NCBI GenBank assembly: GCA_964036275.1 | Contig: OZ038434.1 | Location: 4,672,560-4,736,559 of the forward strand | Reading direction: 5' to 3' | Length of the DNA stretch: 64,000 nt | Source: Litoditis marina | Taxonomy: Eukaryota; Nematoda; Chromadorea; Rhabditida; Rhabditidae | Part shown: positions 1 to 12,600 of the stretch, one piece after another | Position numbering within the stretch: position 1 is the first letter of the stretch | Layout: every line of letters begins with the position of its first letter | Notes under the pieces: model-generated | What the model was told of the DNA's origin: nothing | What the model saw: the letters and a program-made list of their open reading frames with translations, nothing else | Databases searched by the model: none | Made by a program: the position numbers and the translations under genes

Positions 1-516
1 TAATGAATAAATGATGGAAATCTTTTGTTGTAAGAATACGATACAATATATTTTGGTATTGAAAAAGTAGATATTTTAACAATGCACTCAAAGCACCTAT
101 GTTGACATAGCATTACTTCCGTACTAAAAAGATAATACAACATTTTAAATGACATCCATAATCTAAAACAAAATTTACCCGCGATTTTATGGATTTTAAG
201 CATACTAGAATGGACAAAGTCTTGAAACATTCATGTGGACGGAAAATTAACTGAATCTGTCCTGTCAACTAGAAATACTTTCTGATAATTTCTGGAAAAG
301 GTGTGATTTTGAGCACTCCGACTTATAAATAGTGTGAAAATGATTGTATTTCAATTGTTGAAACCACCTTCAATTACATGTGACACTTCGAGCAAAAATC
401 GACCTGGATTTAAACGGAAACTCCCAGGGAACACATTGTCGATAAGAAGTTTGAGACTCAAAAAACGATCAGCACCTTATATTTAGAAACAAATATGCTG
501 GAGTTTGGGAAGTTGA
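1..516. other. Flank 3' of the four-TM gene, no gene seen
   Basis: AT-rich sequence beyond the stop codon of the four-TM gene (which is on the minus strand). No open frame with splice support was seen. It presumably holds that gene's 3' UTR and intergenic DNA. Confidence 0.4.
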
Positions 517-3500
517 TCAGTAGTTCGTGTACAATTCATCGCTAGCCACCATGACACGTGATACCTGGAACAAGAGGGTTTGAGAATATGTGAATTGCAG
601 AAAACGTGGAGACATGGTAGACAATTCCTCTCATTATATCAACTATTTATTCAAATAAGACGTTAGTTATCACCAAATACCTCGTGAAATAATGCCAAGA
701 GGTAACTCGTCTGTAAAGCCCACTAGATGTTTTTCAGGCCCTTCTACAAACCATACAATTATTCACGCATCGTTCTGCAGGTTTTGCACGATAGTTCCCA
801 TTTTCTTCAGGAGGATTCTGGCACGCTTTAGGATCTGCCACCTATTGTTGCAGAGCTTCGACAACCCTTCGCTTCGACAACCTTTTTTTTGTTTTTTTTT
901 TATTCTTGAAAGAATATAACTGACCTCATGATTCTGAGTAGCCTTCAAGCGTCTTCTCTCGTCGGTGGCCACCATAGTGGCGATCCAGGAGACGCGGCAG
1001 GCGAAGAGACAAATGGCGAGGAGGAGCAGAGAAAGAGAGAACAGAGCTATCGTCAGCTGGTACGACACTGAAAAACGGTTTCAATATTTTGAAAAGAGTC
1101 AGAAGTCAAAACGTGGAGAGGGGTTCGAGTTTATAACCTTATTCTCCTATGCGCATGGATCTAGAACTCAAAAACAAACGCTTGACGGACCGACTACTAG
1201 CGCGTACAAGTATGGTCGGTCGAACATGACAGGTCCCGTATCAAATAGAGCAGTTGTTCAACTTTTTGCTCGAAATGAGATTCTTTAGTCTATTAAAAAC
1301 TATAAAAGTACGTCGGTAAGACCAGTAGAAGGCGAAGAACCCGGAAGAGAGTGCAGCCAAAACTTCAAAGTGTGTTTATTGAGTTGGGACCAGTCACCTT
1401 CAATGAACTTCAGATCTCACTCATATTTTATAAAAAATTTTACCTACAAAGAATAAGAAACTTACAATCATCCCAACCAATGTTCATGTCTGGTGCATAA
1501 TGGCGTGCGATATCTCTTGTGGCACTTCGAATGTACCTAGCCGCGTCACATTCTCTATCGTACAAGGCCCAGCCAAAGGCGATACAGAACACGAGAGCTC
1601 CGAACGCCTCCATCGTCTGGAAACAATAATTCATAACTTGGAGTGACAAAAACATTTGTGTTCCAATCTACAAGAAGACCGTGAATTTTGACTCGCATGT
1701 AGGAGGTAGTATATCAATTCACTCTGTTCGCACACCACGCGGGCGAGACCAGCTCGAAGTGAAACTGGGCCAATTCTACAACTAACGGGGTTTATAGATA
1801 ACCTAACCGGTTTATGGTAACCCTTTTTTCAGGTTACCTCACAGGTAACCGGTAGGTAACCTAAAACTAAAATGCTGTTACCGTACAAACTAACGTTAAA
1901 AACCACATTTTGCGTTGGAGAAACAGGAAACCGATTTTTCATTTTCAGCTACCGATCGGTTACCCATCGAAGTAACCGGAAAAAAGGTTATCAAAAAACC
2001 GGTTACATATAGAATTCACCATGAAACTGTAGGCCAAAACGAGAAACACAAGAGGCTTTCTCACAACTCATCACGTATTTGTCAAAATTTCTTTAGGTAT
2101 TTGATAGAGAAAGTAATAAAAGATGAGAGGGACACCCAGCGAATATAGCTGGTCTTTTTCTCTCGAATTTTCTTGAAAGGCAAATGAGCGACTTTTTGCT
2201 CGATTACTGCTACCTACTAGCTGGTAGCAGTTTTCGAGCATAACACAAACACAATTTAAATATATTTCAAGATAACTAGTTTTGAGATATTAACCTGGAT
2301 TTATCATGAAGTTCCGCAACAAAGGTGAAAACTAACCCTCAATACGGTGAACAAAATACAGAGAAAGGGCTGGTGGTATTCTATGCCACAACACATGGTG
2401 ATAGAGGCAACCAGAGAGATTGCTTCGAAAGCCGCCAGGTACATAACTGAAACAGTATAACTCAGCATAACAATACCAATAATAAACAAAGTCATATTGT
2501 TTATAGATAATATAACCGTTCACTGATCAGCTTTTGCTGAAATTCACAGTATGAATCTGCCATTTTGCAGCAGCAACTATGCAGTGATAGAGTATGGAAA
2601 AGTCTGCGTATTGGTGTTTTGTTTTTACCCTCTTCATGTGAAATTGTACCATCTTGTTTTTTAGTAGACTGAATGTGTTTCCCTAGAATTTTGATTACAA
2701 AGGCAGACGTACGTACGGGTCCATAAAACGGAGCCTATATTCTACTCAACCCGTATACCAACTACTACAGTATGCTTTGCAACGAGTCCATTTTTTATTA
2801 AGAGGACAAGAGTACCTACCGTAGTCATGTCGATATCCCGATTGGAAAAGAAGGAAAAGAAGGGCGATGACAGCTATCGAACGAGCCACCACCAACGCAT
2901 TCAAACAGTGCACGGTTGTCTGGAAAACATCAACAATTTTCAGGCTTACTTTTATCATTTTGTCAATTATATCAACTACTTCTGTTCTTCAATTACTTTA
3001 CATTTTCATTTTTTTTTCCACTTTTCATTTCAATGTTAGGCTTACTTTAATTTCCAGACGCGATAGTAATCTTCAAGGATACTGTCAGACGATCTAATAC
3101 GATATCTCGATAGTAGAGCTAACTCACAGAGCCAATTTTAAACCAACTAAATATTGAAAAAGTTGAGAATTTATTTCGCAAGGTTTATGAAGACAAAAAA
3201 TAGTATGCCGTCAGCTTAAAGTCTAGTTCTGGTACAGGCTCGAACCTACGAAAAACTTTCGTACGTCAAATAGGAAAGAGATGTCTGGAAGTTTCATACT
3301 CATACTGTACGTTTCCACGTGAACGTGAATAAGACTATAAACATAGTAACATCTAAAACCCACCCTTCCGCTGCCCCTGCAGGTGTCCTGTTGTTTGTCA
3401 ATAGTAATATCTATCCTCCGGGGTCCGTTAGAAGTTCGAGTAGCCGTTTTTGGCTCATAGCCACCGTAGTAATCGTTAAACTAAAAATATTACGTCATTA

Positions 3501-4348
3501 TATAGTCTTGAACATTTACACGTGAATCGAAACAGTATACAGCTCAACTATTCCCGTGAACCCGTGTAACGTAATCATGTGAAGTCATGAGAAGCCTGTC
3601 AAGACGACTTTCTTGAAAGTATTCAAATTGAAAATTCAGACATTGAAAAACTTTTCACGGGTTCAAGTTCAGAATTTAGTTTTGTAAAATGTAAAGCACT
3701 ACGCGCAGAACAAACTTTTTCGTGTGCTTCCTAGAAAAAAAATCAGAACAGAATAGACACTTCTGATTGGTCCTCCCACAGACGTTTCCCCTGCCCTAAC
3801 ATGGCCCTCGCGCCTCCTAATACCACCCTTGAAACCATTCTAAGTACATTGAGAGGGAAACCCCGCGGGATATCTCGCAATAAGAGGCTTAGTTATGAAG
3901 GACTGGCCAGCGTTTTTGAAGGAGCCGACATAAAGAGGGTGTCATGTGTCCCAGTAATAGCATAATGAATGGGTAGATACGGGTAGACAAATATTATTAC
4001 TGCGGTTAGTGCCTTCTGCTAAACTTTTTGACAAAAAAAAACTGGCAGGGAGTTTGAGCTTCATACTAAATTACAAAAAATGTTGGAAAGGGGGTAGTTT
4101 TTCATTGCTCTGGACTATAACTACGTGATCCTAACACATGAGTTTGTTTGTAACTACATTATAGCAGTATAATGTATAACAACTTGATTGTAACACGTGG
4201 GGTGACGTGTGAGTACTAGATTCCATGATTTTACTACCAGTTTTAGAGTCTCAACATTTTGTGCTCATAAAAATGTAGAACCTACCGCATTCTGCTCATT
4301 GTAATTGTGATATTCCGCCTGGAGCATGGGAGCGGTCGGGTGCGGCAT
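517..4348 (-). CDS. Four-transmembrane protein, family not recognised (6 exons)
   Basis: Exons on the minus strand: 4348-4286, 2919-2820, 2446-2337, 1616-1466, 1067-925, 564-517. All have canonical GT/AG borders and the phases agree throughout, giving about 204 residues. The start ATG (4348) lies two bases after a TTTTTACAG acceptor, which suggests spliced-leader trans-splicing. Hydrophobic helices are at about residues 27-46, 56-75, 93-110 and 147-168. A charged loop between helices 3 and 4 contains DRECDAARYIR, and the end is a short hydrophilic tail ending DELYTNY. There is no signal peptide, so the N terminus is probably cytosolic. Four helices with short tails recall tetraspan, claudin-like or LAPTM-like proteins, but I see no diagnostic motif, for example no claudin W-GLW-C-C. 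The first intron is long (2920-4285), and a further small exon there cannot be excluded. The last exon (VSRVMVASDELYTNY then stop) was chosen because its acceptor (TTGTTCCAG) and phase fit. Confidence 0.72.
1790..2015. repeat. GGTTACC-rich inverted repeats in an intron
   Basis: Within intron 3 of the four-TM gene, GGTAACC and GGTTACC words recur many times, including GTAACCGGTAGGTAACC, in both orientations. The composition differs from the surrounding AT-rich intron. It is probably a decayed palindromic repeat element. Confidence 0.45.
3801..3965 (+). CDS. Possible small ORF of 54 residues, doubtful
   Basis: An ATG-to-TAA frame starting MALAPPNTTLETIL lies on the strand opposite to the long first intron of the four-TM gene. 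A CCCACAG acceptor-like site is 22 bases upstream. Composition is more GC-rich than the surrounding intron and the peptide is not low complexity. There is no recognised domain, no clear donor and no support from a neighbour, so it may be chance or a fragment of a lost gene. Confidence 0.2.
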   Translation: MALAPPNTTLETILSTLRGKPRGISRNKRLSYEGLASVFEGADIKRVSCVPVIA

Positions 4349-5262
4349 TCCTGTAAAAATGATGATTAGGAGGACTTATAATACATTTCGATATATTTTA
4401 GGAGAAAAATGCAGGAACGTCAGCATAAAGAACACCGACAAAAGTGGAGCAAGACTACGTAGTACTACGTGAGCTTGACCTGTCCATTTCACTACGTATA
4501 CGTAACTACGTCCAAGCGTAAACAAAGTTTGTTCAAAATTGAAAAACACATGTCCTTCTCTTTGTTTTTGTCGAATGAGCTATTTTCCGGTCTGCATCAA
4601 AGATTATGCTAGAGTTCCGTGACTAACAAGAGACGGAATGAATATTCAAAGAGTGTTTAGATGTGAGTCACACAAGTAGCATGCATTCGAATGAACACAG
4701 CTGTTGTGAAACAATTATGACAGAATTTGAAAACATAGTAGAATCATAATATAACGAAAACTTACGTTGCTAACAAATTAGCCGTGTTGTAAATTTGCAG
4801 GTTACTAGTTTTTTCAAGCGAAATAAATAAGAAATCTAGGAGTAAAATTCAGGTATAATGTTGAAAATAGTTGAAAAAGAACACGAAATCGTGTGGAATA
4901 GAAGTTATACAACTTAACGTCCAAAACTATTGATGAAGAAATATTCAAAGACAACTAAAGACGTTCACTTTCGAGGAAACATCCAATCCACACATATTAG
5001 GCGGTTTCCCTGATTGAATTAGGAGCGAAACTTGTTTATCTGGGTAGGAGAGGGAGGTTTGATGGGAAAGGAGGGGAGAAACAGAATATATAGTTCATGA
5101 CCATGGTTGAGTTGTAGTTTGTACTCTATACACGCTACAATATAGTTTTCGACCAAATATGACGGGATCAAACTACAAATACAACGGGATAGGACAACGT
5201 ACAACCCACCGGCTCTGTTTGGAAAAAGCGAACCCTGTAGTCAGTTTCATTTATTGGTGAAG

Positions 5263-5321
5263 ACTTACAGTAATACAGCAGACAGTTCAACTTACAGTAA
5301 TACAGCAGACAGTTCAACTTT
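5263..5321. repeat. Short tandem duplication
   Basis: The word ACTTACAGTAATACAGCAGA and its following bases occur twice in direct succession. No function is suggested. Confidence 0.7.
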
Positions 5322-5367
5322 ATAAGGACTGGCTGAATAAGGAATGGACATGTGAATTACACTCACC

Positions 5368-5825
5368 TTAAAGAATCCGTTCCGCTATAATCTGAGTTTC
5401 ACGAAAAATTTAAAAAGCTCAATAAACATTTCTAATGTCTTCCCATAGACCATGGAAAAACTTTCTGACTGAAAACTTGTAAAATTTGCATAACATCAAG
5501 CACTAAAAAAGAGGACATGAACATTTTCACTGTGACGCCACTTGACTTTGTTCATTTACCTCCAGATGTATTTTCATTTCGTAGTCTCTAGTTGTATTGT
5601 CGTATATGATAGAGTGTTCTAAAAACATTTTTGTACTTCTATTGGCTATTTTGAGCATACCCAGTACGCAACTCCCCTATCGGTGTCATTACGTAAGCCG
5701 CTTTTCTGAGAGAACGAAGCAAGATAGAGATATAGAAGTATATATTTTTGATAATGGTTTTTCATTTGCCAAAAGGTCAGATTGTTAACTCATAAGTCAA
5801 AATTAGAGCGGGACGGATTCTTTAA
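5368..5825 (+). mobile_element. TTAA-flanked MITE, copy 1
   Basis: The body 5372-5821 (450 bp) is flanked by TTAA on both sides. Its ends are inverted repeats: AGAATCCGTTCCGCT on the left and, read on the other strand, AGAATCCGTCCCGCT on the right. A second copy lies inverted at about 27371-27762 and a third at 29705-30110. TTAA duplication points to the piggyBac type of target choice. There is no transposase frame, so the element is non-autonomous. Confidence 0.8.
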
Positions 5826-6029
5826 CTTATTGGTAACCATTTGGATATAGAACCGGGGTTTCAAATGTTACTAAAAGTTGACAAAATCGAGTAAAACAGA
5901 TTGTTGTGAAATGTGGCTCTAAGCTGATATTACTAGTAATCAATAAGTGTATTCCGTGGGGTATTACGATTCCAATTCAAATGTTATGAGAGCAGGTGGG
6001 GGGTCGATGAGAAAAAAAGAAGATGACGA

Positions 6030-6150
<121 letters not shown>

Positions 6151-7369
6151 ATAGCGAGATAGAGCCTGCAAGAGCGGAGTTCTCTCAGGTTCACTTTTTC
6201 AATAACATTGCATTTTGGTGCGCTCAAAAGAAACGTCTCCAAATTTGTCATTACACTTTTCAACAAATACTGGATCTTGAAATACTGGTATTAGTGAAGG
6301 ACAGACAATATAACGCAAAAGATCACATCAGAAAATTACGGCGAAATTTTCCATAGGCATAGGGAAGAGAAAATTTCCATGAAATAGAAAACATTGAAAC
6401 ACAACTCCTCCCATATGTTTTCAATGTTGATTATAGATGACGAACAAGTTACATCGAAAAAATGCATTAGAGCATTAAAAAGCTTTCTAAGTCTCAAAGC
6501 ATCATCTTTCGAGCGTTCGTTTCATAACTTTATAGCCCAAAATCGATTATTTATATTACTTGAATCTCTGACCTAACCCATTCTGTAAGGTTATTTCTAC
6601 TACTAAATATAGGAAACCAGAAAACAAGTTTGTAAATACGATAGTGGCAGGCTATTAGGATGAGAAACTGGGAATACAAGTGAAAGGTGATAACACATTT
6701 GAGCTTTACTCAGATCACCGAACCCACCAACAACTTTCGATTCTTGGCTTAAGGTGAGATCAAAGTACAATACACAGTAAGAGATATATTTACATCAGAA
6801 CCATACAAATTCCCCATTTCGGTGTATTTCTCGTCTAGGTATGCACAAAACAACACCGGAAACAAATGGAAAGTAGAAAAGTGTGTCAACTACGTGGAAA
6901 GGCGAATGTTTGCTCTGCTCATTTCATTGTGACCTCAATTGACCAACGGGCATATTATGATAATATACAATGTGGACAATGATAGCCGCCGACAGACTCA
7001 TACACAAACACAGAAGAAATGTTTGGACACAAAAACGAGATTTGCAGACACAGTAAATTGAGTAAATGGACACAAATATGACTATGTGAACACGTACGAG
7101 CATATGTAGTCGGATTCATCGAACTCACGTTTTTCACGTGAAAAACACGTAATGTGTAGTTCAAGAAATGGCTTGGACACAAAAACAAGATTCGCAAACA
7201 CATTCAAAAGACACGTTTTTGGGTGGAATGGAATTGTCGCGTGGAAAATGGGAAAGCGTTCCGCGTTTATCGGAAAACTGCCAGGAGAACATGTCATTTA
7301 GGGGCATTTCTGAGGGGATAATTAGGAGATCGATTAGAGAGAAGAGGAAGAGAGGTGGCGAGGAGGACA

Positions 7370-7401
7370 CAGAGAGGGCGAGAGAGAGGGAGGGAGAGAG
7401 G

Positions 7402-7467
<66 letters not shown>

Positions 7468-7470
7468 GGA
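7370..7470. repeat. GA microsatellite, impure
   Basis: GA repeats interrupted by GGGA variants. Open frames of 79-138 residues on both strands here are artefacts of the repeat. Confidence 0.95.
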
Positions 7471-8578
7471 AGCGAAAAAATACATAGCAATAAAATAACA
7501 TGAACAAGTGAACGATATAAAAGTCTGCGGCAAGTTTGTTTGGAAACTATTAAGACAAAATTTGTCATGGAATACAATGAGTGAAGAGTTGAGTTTTCAC
7601 AAATAGATGAGTTACAGTTACAGTATGGCTTATGCTCTAGTTGAGGCGCAGGCTATATCCCTCTCCGAGTATCCAATCAATAACCGTGGCTCAGATGATA
7701 GATTGTAAGGAGAGACGGGCTAATGACTGTCCCTCCTGTTGTAGAGGAACAGAAATCAATAATTATTTGTGTTTAGCTCGTTTTATAATGACATGTTATT
7801 TTCTTTCTGGGAGTTCTCATATTTCTGGTAATAGTTGTTCTAGAATTATTGGGAAACGGAAGAGCAATGAGTGTTGGTAAAAACGACTATTTGAAAAATA
7901 AATCGTTGGTTTTCATAACAATTTGCTCTTTGAATGTAAAACCAAGCTAACAAAATTTAGAACACAAATTCGAAAGTTCCAGTTTTTCAAACAAAGGTAA
8001 AGAGATATCTACCCAGATATGTTATTGAACAACACAAAATGCAAGAAGCGGTTTCTAACAATGAGATAGTACTAGAGTGCACACTCTATATTCTTTAAAG
8101 CTTCTTCCGTCCATACAATTGCAAACTTTTTTATACGTGGTACTCACTCATCAACTAATGGATTAGGGAAGCGGCATGTTATAATTTTTGGATCTGAGTT
8201 GAACAAATAGATAAATTCGTACACTTGTGAAAAAGAGGACGCGAGTCCAGCAGCGGCCAGTGATAAATGGAGGGAAATTGGGGGGTATTGGTCGATGGAA
8301 ATCTAATTACGCTGGGTTATGTGGAAGTAGAGAGAGGAAGAGAGATGGATATGCAAAGAAGAAAAGATTGAGAGAAGAGAGAGAGAGAAATGGAGAAATA
8401 GATAAAAAGAAAGAGAGAATCAGCTAAATCTAGAAAGTAATAATGTAAGCAATTATGGCGCGAAATTTGAATGAACAACACATACCATGAACAATACATA
8501 GCGTAAGTTTTTAAACGTTGAAAAATTAAAATGAACTGAAAGGTAGAGAATATGGAATAGAAAGAGACAGAAGGGGAA

Positions 8579-8593
8579 GGGGGGGGGGGGGGG
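8579..8593. repeat. Poly-G run
   Basis: Fifteen consecutive G residues. Comparable C runs occur at about 17443-17456 and 22001-22016. They are typical of Caenorhabditis homopolymer tracts and may mark an uncertain length in the assembly. Confidence 0.85.
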
Positions 8594-9709
8594 TTGGCGT
8601 ATCATTGTAGGCATTTATGACCCTTTCTGGTCCGGCCTCTAATGCGATGTGATGGGGGATACAATAGAGGGGCTAGCTGGCTAATAGACACCATCATTCA
8701 CAGTTTCGAAGGAATATTTATTGGAGTTATGTAACCTATTTGTATTATGTTTCTGCTCTGTAGAGTTCTTTATGTATTTTTCTCTGGAAAAAAGTTTTTC
8801 TAAACTGGAGTTAAGGAAAACACACTTGACCAAGTTTCGAAAAATTAGTATTGCAATAACGTCAACATGTTTCAAGAAAAACACACTTCACAAGCGTTAG
8901 ACTTCACCAACTGTATATTTATTGTTTTATATTATTTTGTGAAGTTAGAAGTTCACCACTGATGTTCGTAGGAATTCTCAATTATGTGTTGAGTGAAGAC
9001 ATGAGATCTTCGATTTGAAATAGTAACTGAACAAACACATGTTGTCGGAAAGAGCATATGTTCCTATCAAAATGTCCATTCTGCTACGACAGACGGACTG
9101 AATTTATTATTATTTACGGAACGAGACTAATCTCGCAGCTAATTAGTACAATTGGCCAGTCCCAATGACGATTGAATAGAATCTCATGAGATTATCTCAG
9201 GAAATCTCTTTTCCCATGAGATTTATAGCACAAGACGTTCGTTTTGGTCCGTATAAGTTGAGTTTCATGTGAATGATTTATGACGTTTTAGGGAGTTAGA
9301 AATTGAGAGAAAAACGGCGAGGAAGCTGGTTCGTGCGACTTAAACGAACTCGAAACATTTTGGAATTTGATGGCTAAAATTAAGAAAATATCACTCAAAA
9401 CATCATAGTACATTTAATTCAAGAACTTCAATTTCAAACTATTCAAAAACTCATTTCGAAAGATAAGGTGTAAATAGTACGTAATTCATAACAGCTTCTA
9501 TTTCCACTGCTTGTTTTATAGCAGTGTTGCAGATTTAAAAATTAATGTTCACCAACAAAATGTTTTCTATTGATATTAGTCGGTCAAAGTGGAGTAAAAC
9601 AAAGGCGAATGACATATGAAAAATGTGTAATCTTGGGGTATCGTGAACGGAGCTGACCTCGCACAAAAGACAAGATAAATGACCTTCAAAAATTGTGAGT
9701 CAGAGAAAC

Positions 9710-9711
<2 letters not shown>

Positions 9712-9752
<41 letters not shown>

Positions 9753-9753
9753 G

Positions 9754-9831
<78 letters not shown>

Positions 9832-9838
9832 GGGGGGG
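9712..9838. repeat. GA microsatellite
   Basis: Two (GA)n blocks separated by an ACGATACA interruption, ending in a short G run. Confidence 0.95.
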
Positions 9839-10390
9839 AGAGAGATGAGAAAGAGTGAGAGATGATAGAGAGGGAGGAAAAAACTAGAAAAGGAGAGAAA
9901 TATATAGAGAGTGGATCAAATAGCCGGTCAGCTATTTCAGTAAAAGTTCAATAACCAAATCCAGATAGAGGACAGATGGAGACAAAGCCTTGCGTGCAGA
10001 AATTCCATTCCCTTTTCCCTCTTTCTCTATAACATTTCGGAAGTGGCTAATAAGAGGAGACCACCTCACTGTCATTCAAGTACATGTTCATTTAAAATGT
10101 CGGGAACATTTGCGCTATGGAAGCGCGCAACTGCTAAAAGATAAGCAATGACAAACTTGTCGTTGGTTATTGATCCAACCGAAACGGAAAATCGGAAAAG
10201 CAACCGGTGCGAACTACAAACACAGCGGTACAGGACCAAATATCCGTACAGGCCTGCTTCTGAAGGAGCGAATCCTATAGTCAGTTTTACTTACACGACC
10301 ACTTGATATTTGTATATTATGCGTACGCGACGCTCAACTGTTGAACAAATCTTTTATGCACGCAAGAACAAACGAACATTAAATGGTTCA

Positions 10391-12016
10391 TCATTCAAGT
10401 TTCTGATCGAAATAAGGTTTGGAGGTTTGATCCAACACTGCAACATGTATCATCGACTTAGGTTGCTTCCATTCACGTCCATGTCCTACGTAACTCTGAA
10501 AAGACATGATAAATGAACATTGACGTATTCTGAAAACCTTTCCTTCCACAAATACAGTTGTTTAACCTTAACTAACTATATATATTTTTTTTTCGCCTGT
10601 GCCACCATTTACTCGTCAGTGGGGTGTCACGTGTACCAATGTGGAAAGACACGTGTTCAATGTGAATAAACATGCTTGTCAGTTCCAACCTTCACGATCT
10701 CATCTTCAGACTGGTAACTTCCTCCGTCGGTTTTGGCAATGGGATTGATGACGAGGGTCCCGTCTGAGAGAACCTTGGCTGATGTCTTTGGCTCAAGAAC
10801 CTTTCCTGCCTGGAAAAGCGGGTCTGACTGGGGCAAAACTGAAAAAAAAGAAAAACCGACCAAGTGCCAAAGCTTTTGTTTCTCCCCGAACTCGAACCAT
10901 CTAATTGCCTGCGGTTTGTTCTGTATAGTGAGTGCCACATTTATAAATTTCTGTCTCTCGCCGGAATCGAACCTGTGAGCAAATGATTCGTAGCAGGGCG
11001 TTAACCACTGCGCTATTAAAGCACATAACAGGCACGATTTGGAATCGAAGACATGTGTGCGTACACAGCGAAAAGGAAGATATACAGTACCCTCCCGCCT
11101 TTCCGTTGGCTACGACTATAATCAACATGCGACCAAAACCGTCTTGGAAATTATGAAAGTTTGGTTAGTAAGATTATTCCAACTGACGATGCTACTTATG
11201 GTTATATTTGACAGAATAAAGCTTTCTAGTATACATTTGGGCGGTGTTTACGGAACTATGGATAAAGTTTCAGCGAATGATCTTTTGTTCGTTCTCACAT
11301 ATATTGTATTATTCAGTTTTGATCTACTAACCGCCGTCACGAACTGTGCGCATCTGATGTTTTTCTCGGTTGGTCCACAGAATTGAATGAACTCCTCCTC
11401 AGACTGTCCATCTCTCAGTCGCGTCCAGGTCTTGATGTTGTCACCCAAGTACAGTTTCGTCGGTTCACCGTCCTGAAGAACGTCTGTGAATGAACTATAG
11501 GGGTTGACTGACGTTCAGTTGTAGCTTGATCAGAATACACATGCTTCAGTTATGCCTGCCCTGTGGTCAAACGGCGCGGTATCTTCATGGCGGACCGCAT
11601 GAGCTGGTAATAACGCTCACCCATGCCTAGTTTCTTTCTACAGACCCCCTCTCTACGGATACTACAATGTGATCATTGTCTTGGTTGTAATTGAATGAAT
11701 AAAGTAACACACGGCTGAAATAGTTGCCGTAAAAGATTATTATTATTATTATTATTATCTTAACTACCGTGCCTGTATGCTTTCTCTGAAACGCCTTTCA
11801 TATTTCCGGAATTTCAGCATAATGAGAATGATAGAAAAGACATTAACAACACCTACCATATCTGCGTTTTGTGACTGTTAGTTCTACTCAACTAGTTGCT
11901 GCATATCAGATATATTTAGAGTACCACTTATAAAGTTTGCTCACCCAAGCTGGTATCGTCATGTAAGCGGCTAGTGTACAGGAGATCCAACAAAGAAAGA
12001 CGCAGATGCGGTACAT
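10391..12016 (-). CDS. Small secreted Ig-like family protein, copy 1
   Basis: Exons 12016-11945, 11472-11332, 10809-10690 and 10495-10391 encode 145 residues; all introns are phase 0. Exon 1 is a signal peptide (MYRICVFLCWISCTLAA) plus a short stub. Exon 2 (47 codons) holds GDNIKTW, an acidic stretch, and two cysteines 9-10 residues apart (FCGPTEKNIRC). Exon 3 (40 codons) holds DGTLVINPIAKTDGGSYQ, whose D-x-G-x-Y resembles the tyrosine corner of immunoglobulin domains. Exon 4 ends SMIHVAV plus a longer tail than in the paralogs. The ATG sits one base after a TTTCAG acceptor, as for a trans-spliced gene. The protein is presumably extracellular; the ligand or role is unknown. The fold assignment is inference from the W and D-x-G-x-Y positions. 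The copy lies next to copy 2 in the same orientation. Intron 2 carries a tRNA-derived SINE and intron 1 carries another SINE. Confidence 0.82.
10920..11110 (-). mobile_element. tRNA-derived SINE, family A, copy 1
   Basis: On the minus strand the element has an A-box-like TAGCGCAGTGG and a B box GGTTCGATTCC, about 40 bases apart, followed by GGCGAGAGACAGAAATT. Two other copies in the same orientation are at about 19629-19770 and 41703-41880. The head does not fold as a complete tRNA. It lies in an intron of secreted copy 1, in the sense direction. Confidence 0.65.
11570..11760 (+). mobile_element. SINE, family B, 5'-truncated
   Basis: It begins CGGCGCGGTATCTTCATGG and matches the body of the longer copy at 38760-39000, ending in ATTATT repeats (11738-11758). 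It lacks the tRNA-like head of that copy, as expected of a 5'-truncated SINE. It lies in intron 1 of secreted copy 1, antisense. Confidence 0.7.
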
Positions 12017-12199
12017 TCTGAAACACTCAGAGGTTGGGGTATATGAATCATGAAAAACTAAGTAGGAATATACCATATATTGAAAAAGTGTGCTTGTGTA
12101 AAGTGTAAAGTGTTGAAGTGATCTGGCAGAAACTCCATCTCGTGCTAGGCGCTGATTGGTTGAGCCTTGGATCCCAATACGATAACGAAAGGTTGAAGT

Positions 12200-12277
12200 A
12201 GGACGATTATGTGGTTGAAAAAAATCTATTGCAGTTTAAAGGACTGAAGCTTTGGGATTGGACCACACAATCGTCCT
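12200..12277. mobile_element. Small inverted-repeat element (AGGACGATT ends), copy A
   Basis: The ends are AGGACGATTATGTGGT and, inverted, AGGACGATTGTGTGGT, with an inner TATTGCAGTTTAAAGGACTG. Other copies lie in CPEB introns at about 18974-19126 and 20035-20158. They are short and non-coding. Confidence 0.65.
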
Positions 12278-12469
12278 TCTTTCAGGCAATACGTTTTAAA
12301 CGACTTCGTCGACATCATCGAGATTTGCACTTTCATGCTTGCAGAAGTTGAACTGATGAACAGAAAGCTTGCGATCAAACATATTTTTTTCCAAGTTTCG
12401 GGTGCGAACTTATAGTGTTGGTAGCAGATACAGATATGAGTGAAGACTGAAATCTTTGTGTATTATGTG

Positions 12470-12600
12470 GACCAATCCCTTTATACAGGAATAATTAAAC
12501 GGGGAATGTCTTCGAAGCAATCAAATGTATTCAATTGCGGAGAAAATGTGAGAAACTGAATATTTATTGGATGAAATCATGTTACATTGACGGCTACCAT
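12470..12600 (-). promoter_or_regulatory. Upstream segment shared by secreted copies 1 and 2
   Basis: Collinear similarity to 15265-15400 upstream of copy 2: CTTTATACA, GGAATGT, ATCAAATGTATTCA, GCGG, AAAATGTGAGAA, TGTTACATT and GGCTA in the same order. It lies about 450 bases upstream of the copy 1 ATG. It is either a conserved promoter or residual similarity from a recent duplication. Confidence 0.45.
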
